Shown one piece after another: positions 7,010 to 10,116 of a DNA stretch of 10,116 bases. The notes under the pieces were generated by a model. It worked only from the letters and a program-made list of their open reading frames with translations, did not search any database and had not been told where the DNA came from. Made by a program: the position numbers and the translations under genes. Numbering within the stretch: position 1 is the first letter of the stretch; every line of letters begins with the position of its first letter. Source of the DNA: Chitinophagaceae bacterium (GTDB lineage: Bacteria > Bacteroidota > Bacteroidia > Chitinophagales > Chitinophagaceae); the NCBI GenBank assembly GCA_947461495.1, contig CANHLV010000037.1, forward strand, positions 1-10,116. The letters run 5' to 3'.

Positions 7010-7031
7010 GTATAAATTAAATACTTTTACA

Positions 7032-7057
7032 GGGAATCGATATTGATTCCCTTTTTT
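7032..7057 (+). terminator. Rho-independent terminator of the HNH gene
   Basis: GGGAATC (7032-7038) and GATTCCC (7045-7051) form a 7-base stem, extendable by a G·U pair, followed at once by six T. It lies 22 bases after the HNH stop codon and only 11 bases before the DUF2461 ATG. Confidence 0.85.
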
Positions 7058-7068
7058 ATTTGACAACT

Positions 7069-7731
7069 ATGCTTGATAAAAATACATTTAAGTTTCTCAG
7101 AAATTTAAAAGACAACAATTCTAAAATCTGGATGGATGAACACAGAGTTGATTATGAAAATGCAAAAGCTGATTTTATTCATTTCGTGCAAAACGTACTC
7201 AACGAATTATCAGCATTTGATAACTCCCTATCAACCTTAAACGCTAAAGATTGTATTTTCAGAATCAACAGAGATATTCGTTTTAGTAAAAACAAAAGTC
7301 CTTATAAAAATAATTTTGCCGCTTACTTCAACAAAGCTGGAAAAAAAGGAATCGGTGCAGGTTATTATTTACATGCTGAACCTGGAAACAGTTTTATAGC
7401 AGCAGGTATCTGGATGCCTGAATCGAATATTTTAGCAAACATCAGACAGGAAATAGACTATAATTTCAAAGAATTTGAATCCATTTTCGCATCAAAGAAA
7501 TTTAAAGGTTGTTTTACTGATGGCATCGATACTAATGATACTTTATCAAGACCTCCCAAAGGATATGATGTGGACAATCCGGCACTACCCTATCTTAAAT
7601 TGAAAAGCTTCATTGTCAGAAAATCACTTTCAGAAACAGAGTTCACGATTGATAAATCGGAGAAAGCATTAGGGCAGCTATTTAAAGCAGCAAAACCATT
7701 CGTGGATTTTATTAATAGCTCTCTGGATTAA
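7069..7731 (+). CDS. DUF2461 family protein (TIGR02453)
   Basis: A 220-residue protein of a widespread family without assigned activity. The family hallmark FRINRDIRFSKNKSPYKNNFAAYF (64-87) is fully present; so are the N-terminal FLRNLKDNNSKIWMDEHR (9-26), AGYYLHAEPGNSFIAAGIWMPE (97-118) and the C-terminal RPPKGYDVDNPALPYLKLKSF region. No signal peptide or membrane segment, so probably cytoplasmic. The frame is also open from a TTG at 7060, but that codon abuts the T-run of the preceding terminator. ATG at 7069 (MLDKNTF) is the better start and fits the family length of about 220. There is almost no room for a promoter between terminator and start. A box-like TTTATTTG at 7055-7062 would give a leaderless message; otherwise expression depends on read-through. 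Confidence 0.92.
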   Translation: MLDKNTFKFLRNLKDNNSKIWMDEHRVDYENAKADFIHFVQNVLNELSAFDNSLSTLNAKDCIFRINRDIRFSKNKSPYKNNFAAYFNKAGKKGIGAGYYLHAEPGNSFIAAGIWMPESNILANIRQEIDYNFKEFESIFASKKFKGCFTDGIDTNDTLSRPPKGYDVDNPALPYLKLKSFIVRKSLSETEFTIDKSEKALGQLFKAAKPFVDFINSSLD

Positions 7732-7757
7732 ACCCAGATTTTACAGTTGAAATCTAT

Positions 7758-7790
7758 AAAAAAAATGGCCAATGATAGACATCACCGGCC
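7758..7790 (-). terminator. Strong minus-strand Rho-independent terminator
   Basis: On the minus strand GGCCGGTGAT, loop gtct, ATCATTGGCC forms a 10-base stem with two G·U pairs, followed by ATTTTTTTT. On the plus strand the two G·U pairs become A-C mismatches and no T-run follows, so the direction is clear. No minus-strand protein gene lies upstream; the nearest genes on both sides read plus. It implies an unannotated minus-strand transcript. Confidence 0.75.
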
Positions 7791-7920
7791 TTGCTTACCT
7801 CTGAAACCACAAGAAAATTGTTTGAGGCGTAGCTCAATGTTATAGGAAAATATATATAGTAACAGGCAACGATTAAGCTGCACGTTTATAAAACATGACT
7901 CTTCTATGGGGAAGTTTTAA
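7758..7920 (-). ncRNA. Candidate small RNA ending at the minus-strand terminator
   Basis: Upstream of the terminator the minus strand can fold into a short stem CTTC/GAAG (7901-7914), a 7-base stem CATGTTT/AAACGTG with a 3-base loop (7881-7897), and TTGAG/CTCAA with a 6-base loop (7822-7837). The second contains a G·U pair that would be a C-A mismatch on the other strand, as in the terminator, so minus-strand RNA is favoured. The 5' end is unknown. No TAnnTTTG box was found; a TATATTTT near 7852 could start a shorter RNA of about 85-90 bases. No known RNA family was recognised. A 43-codon frame without ATG also crosses the region (7754-7885, minus) and is less likely. Confidence 0.4.
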
Positions 7921-8115
7921 AAAAGGATATTATTGAATTGGTTAGCTTTGGGAGTAGGACATAAAAATATAGAGTAATTTTTAATTCTCATAGCTTTTTG
8001 GTTAAAATTATTTTTTGATGTGGTTTTATAGTAAAATTTCTGAAATAATATATCCACCTTCTTTTTTGTTTTTAATGGTTTTTTAGTTGTGAAATTTGAA
8101 AATAATTGACATGCA

Positions 8116-8137
8116 AAAACTAATAAGTGTTAGTTTT
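8116..8137. promoter_or_regulatory. TetR operator overlapping the tetR promoter
   Basis: The perfect arms AAAACTAA (8116-8123) and TTAGTTTT (8130-8137) flank TAAGTG. The right arm covers almost all of the -7 box at 8131-8138, so a bound repressor would block transcription. Position just before tetR suggests autoregulation of the tetR-paaE pair. Confidence 0.6.
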
Positions 8138-8138
8138 G
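8131..8138 (+). promoter_or_regulatory. Bacteroidota -7 box for tetR-paaE
   Basis: TAGTTTTG matches TAnnTTTG perfectly, 13 bases before the tetR ATG. TTGACA at 8106-8111 may act as the upstream element, though its distance (22 bases from TTG) is slightly long. Confidence 0.6.
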
Positions 8139-8151
8139 TAAAAAGCAGGAC

Positions 8152-8742
8152 ATGTCAAAAATTTTCGCCTCTAAAAATGGCACGAAAAAAGACGTCATTA
8201 TCAAAAAAGCAGCGTCACTATTCAGAAAGAAAGGATTTATTGGGACTTCTATGAGGGAACTTGCTGAAAATATTGGTGTGGAAGCTTCCAGTTTATACAA
8301 CCATATTGGTTCTAAAAGTGAAATCCTTCAACATATATGTTTTAAAGTTGCCAATGATTTTATGTTACAACTAAATGAAACAGAAAAAAGCGAAACAACA
8401 ACCATTAACAAACTAGAAAAATTAATCAGCTTTCATATCCATATGATGATGGATGTTTACGATGAGGTATATGTTGCTAATCATGAATGGAAGCAACTTG
8501 AAGAGCCATTTTTGAGTAATTTTTCAAACCAACGAAAATTATATGAGAGCCGGATGATTGAGCTTATTAAAAAAGGAATTCAAAAAAAAGAGATTAAAAA
8601 TATTCATCCTCAAGTTGCAGTGTTTACGATTCTATCTGCGGTCAGAGGTTTGGAATTGTGGCAAGGACACAAAAAAATTGTTAGTATTAAGGAAATAGAA
8701 ACGAATATGATTAATCACCTGCTTAATGGCATCGCTAAATAA
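8152..8742 (+). CDS. TetR/AcrR-family transcriptional regulator
   Basis: A 196-residue regulator. The N-terminal DNA-binding domain is clear: KDVIIKKAASLFRKKGFIGTSMRELAENIGVEASSLYNHIGSKSEIL (13-59), with the helix-turn-helix at about 34-53. The C-terminal ligand and dimer domain (about 60-196) includes YDEVYVANHEWKQLEEPFLSNF (103-124) and IHPQVAVFTILSAVRGLELW (151-170). The layout resembles TetR-type regulators of acyl-CoA and phenylacetate catabolism. It lies 6 bases before a PaaE-like reductase, in one operon, and behind its own palindromic operator. By inference it represses this operon and is released by an acyl-CoA such as phenylacetyl-CoA; the ligand cannot be read from the sequence. 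It would be the functional counterpart of PaaR, but I do not assign the symbol. Confidence 0.92.
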   Translation: MSKIFASKNGTKKDVIIKKAASLFRKKGFIGTSMRELAENIGVEASSLYNHIGSKSEILQHICFKVANDFMLQLNETEKSETTTINKLEKLISFHIHMMMDVYDEVYVANHEWKQLEEPFLSNFSNQRKLYESRMIELIKKGIQKKEIKNIHPQVAVFTILSAVRGLELWQGHKKIVSIKEIETNMINHLLNGIAK

Positions 8743-8748
8743 TAAATT

Positions 8749-9819
8749 ATGTCACTTCATTTTCATCCGCTGGTCATCAAAAAGGTAAATAAAGAAACTA
8801 CTGATTGTATTTCTGTATGTTTTGACACAAGCCAAAACCCAGAATTTTTGACATTTAAAGAAGGTCAAAATATTACCTTAAAAAAAATTATCAATGGTGA
8901 AGAGATACGAAGATCTTATTCTATATGCTCTGCGCCACATGAAAAAGAACTGAAGATTGCCATTAAGCAAGTAGATGGAGGATTGTTTTCAACTTATGCA
9001 AACAATCAGTTGAAACAAAACGACATTTTGGATGTAATGTTACCCAGTGGTAAATTCAATGCACATATATCCGGGTATGACAATTATCTCGCCGTTGCTG
9101 CGGGTAGTGGTATTACGCCTATAATTTCAATTATAAAACACACGCTTCATAGTCGACCAGAGAGTACATTCACTTTAGTGTACGGCAGTAAGAACAGGGC
9201 CTCCATCATTTTTTTTGAAGAGCTGGAAAATCTGAAAAATAAATACATGGAGCGGTTTACATTAATCAATATACTCAGCAGAGAAAAAACAGATACTGAA
9301 ATCAATCACGGAAGAATCAATGAAGAAAAGTTACACCAATTAAATAAAATCATTGATTACAAAAAAATTAATTCAGCTTATTTATGTGGGCCTGAATCTA
9401 TGATATTTTCGGCGGCCAGTTTTTTAGAATCTTCTGGCTTAGCTAAAAACAATATACATTATGAACTATTTACTACTCCTGGACAATATCAAAATAAAAA
9501 TATAGCTAAAATAAATATCGAAGACAGTTCTTCTCCAAAAAGCAATGTGACTATAAAAGTTGATGGTCGTTCATTTTCATTTGATTTATCTTTTAAAGGA
9601 AATTCAATTTTAGATGAGGCACTACAACAAGGCGCCGATTTGCCATTTGCTTGCAAAGGAGGTGTATGTTGTACCTGTAGAGCGAAATTATTAGAAGGAA
9701 ATGTGTCAATGGATGTTAATTATGCATTAGAACAAGAAGAAGTGGAACAGGGCTTTATTCTAACATGTCAATCTCATCCCGTTTCAAACAAAGTCGTTAT
9801 TGATTTTGATGTGAAATAG
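8749..9819 (+). CDS. paaE: PaaE-like ferredoxin reductase of phenylacetyl-CoA 1,2-epoxidase
   Basis: A 356-residue electron-transfer protein, the same length as E. coli PaaE. It should pass electrons from NAD(P)H through FAD and a 2Fe-2S cluster to the diiron epoxidase PaaABCD, which turns phenylacetyl-CoA into its ring epoxide. FAD binding: RSYSICSAP (55-63). Nicotinamide binding: AAGSGITPIISI (117-128), YGSKNRASIIFFEEL (145-159) and YLCGPESMI (211-219). The C-terminal plant-type ferredoxin domain has all four ligands: C302, C307, C310 (CKGGVCCTC) and C340 (LTCQSHP). Start ATG is 6 bases after the tetR stop, so translation is probably coupled. No other paa gene follows within 297 bases. It could serve another oxygenase, as related reductases do, but length, domain order and the TetR partner favour PaaE. 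Confidence 0.88.
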   Translation: MSLHFHPLVIKKVNKETTDCISVCFDTSQNPEFLTFKEGQNITLKKIINGEEIRRSYSICSAPHEKELKIAIKQVDGGLFSTYANNQLKQNDILDVMLPSGKFNAHISGYDNYLAVAAGSGITPIISIIKHTLHSRPESTFTLVYGSKNRASIIFFEELENLKNKYMERFTLINILSREKTDTEINHGRINEEKLHQLNKIIDYKKINSAYLCGPESMIFSAASFLESSGLAKNNIHYELFTTPGQYQNKNIAKINIEDSSSPKSNVTIKVDGRSFSFDLSFKGNSILDEALQQGADLPFACKGGVCCTCRAKLLEGNVSMDVNYALEQEEVEQGFILTCQSHPVSNKVVIDFDVK

Positions 9820-9943
9820 TTGAACCCGTTTTGGAGTTTATTATTTTATACCAATTATAATTACTTTTTTAGTTCTATTTTTTCTGGTATAATGCCAACT
9901 TGTGACGATACCTCGTTATATGACAGCTGTTTGGGACAATTTC

Positions 9944-9977
9944 ATTAGACCTTTACAGATGTCTAATCGGTATTAGA
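9944..9977. other. Two mutually exclusive stem-loops
   Basis: ATTAGAC (9944-9950) can pair with GTCTAAT (9961-9967). The same segment, TCTAAT (9962-9967), can instead pair with ATTAGA (9972-9977) around CGGT. Only one can form at a time. No U-run follows, so a terminator is not implied. Function unknown. Confidence 0.35.
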
Positions 9978-10015
9978 TTCTCAACATTAATAAGAAATAT
10001 TTTAGTCAATATAAT

Positions 10016-10096
10016 GTCTCTGCGAAACTTCAATCGCCTCACTTCGCTGCGGTAAATATCATTTATGATATTTCAAACAAACAAAAATGTTTCTAC
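10016..10096. repeat. Possible dispersed or MITE-like repeat
   Basis: Starts with GTCTCTGCGAAAC (10016-10028) and ends with GTTTCTAC (10089-10096), loosely inverted ends. Inside are GCGAA/TTCGC arms (10022-10026, 10043-10047) and a near-perfect palindrome, AAATATCAT TT ATGATATTT (10054-10073). It is locally richer in GC than its surroundings and non-coding, which suits a small repeated element. Copies elsewhere cannot be seen here. Confidence 0.3.
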
Positions 10097-10116
10097 CCGC
10101 ACCATCAATGCCACTA

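Larger units (their letters stand above)
7732..8151. other. 420-base gap without a protein gene
   Basis: No open frame here has family features or a credible start. The left half (7758 to about 7920) holds a minus-strand terminator and several stems, described as a candidate small RNA. The middle (about 7921-8105) is very AT-rich, with a bulged AT stem at about 7972-7989 and nothing else recognisable. The right end holds the tetR promoter and operator. Confidence 0.6.
9820..10116. other. Non-coding 3' region after paaE
   Basis: No convincing gene. It contains an 8-base inverted repeat TTATACCA (9846-9853) / TGGTATAA (9885-9892) around an AT-rich 31-base loop, two competing stems built from ATTAGA motifs (9944-9977), and a possible dispersed repeat (10016-10096). 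A 10-codon frame from ATG at 10087 runs off the window end and cannot be judged. Confidence 0.55.

Noticed and set aside
7736..7755. Stem AGATTT / AAATCT just after the DUF2461 stop
   Set aside because: On the plus strand it is followed by an A-run, not a T-run, so it does not support a terminator for that gene.
7765..7845. 26-codon plus-strand frame starting MANDRHHRPC
   Set aside because: It starts inside the minus-strand terminator, has no promoter or ribosome site, and shows no family features.
7822..7845. tRNA-like GGCGTAGCTCAATG string
   Set aside because: No acceptor pairing, anticodon arm or T-loop (GTTCGA-type) sequence follows at the right distance, so it is not a tRNA.
7754..7885. 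43-codon minus-strand open frame ending in YHWPFFL
   Set aside because: It has no ATG, and its 3' end runs through the terminator stem and T-run. The RNA reading explains the region better.
10059..10115. Minus-strand open tail ending IFVCLKYHK at the window edge
   Set aside because: Only 18 codons are visible, ending within a palindrome, and other frames look equally plausible. No family match can be argued.
1..10116. CRISPR array, insertion sequence or phage genes
   Set aside because: No regularly spaced repeats, transposase or phage structural genes were seen. The HNH protein alone is not enough to call a mobile element.

Overview
The window looks like an AT-rich chromosomal segment of a Bacteroidota bacterium, probably from the Chitinophagia/Sphingobacteriia side. 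The evidence is the protein types (a LigA with a Bacteroidota-style N-terminal extension, a short ArsR starting MGASK with a CIC metal site, a DUF2461 protein, a YtcJ-like lipoprotein) and Bacteroidota -7 promoter boxes (TAnnTTTG). Three perfect boxes lie 13-16 bases before the start codons of tetR, ligA and the amidohydrolase gene. Species-level placement is not possible from this window.

Left end (1-1452, minus strand): a compact arsenic operon, arsR - arsM - aquaporin. The genes are 13 and 10 bases apart, and the aquaporin gene runs off the window. An ArsR-type near-palindrome lies directly before the preferred arsR start. The logic is to sense As(III), methylate it, and let a channel pass arsenicals. 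Divergent from it is a gene for a secreted, seven-cysteine protein of unknown function, preceded by a 13-base inverted repeat.

Middle (2524-7731): a lipoprotein amidohydrolase (minus) whose signal peptide is partly encoded by a 7-base tandem repeat; divergent from it ligA (NAD-dependent DNA ligase); then a NUMOD4-HNH-helix-turn-helix protein closed by a strong terminator; then a DUF2461 protein starting only 11 bases after that terminator's T-run.

The 420-base gap 7732-8151 has no convincing protein gene. It holds a strong Rho-independent terminator on the minus strand with no minus-strand gene to serve. The stems upstream of it pair better as minus-strand RNA than as plus-strand RNA. This is the best candidate here for an unannotated gene, a small RNA.

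Right end (8152-10116, plus strand): a TetR regulator with its own operator and promoter, followed 6 bases later by a PaaE-type ferredoxin reductase of the phenylacetyl-CoA epoxidase. No paaABCD genes follow. The last 297 bases are non-coding, with several inverted repeats and a possible dispersed repeat.
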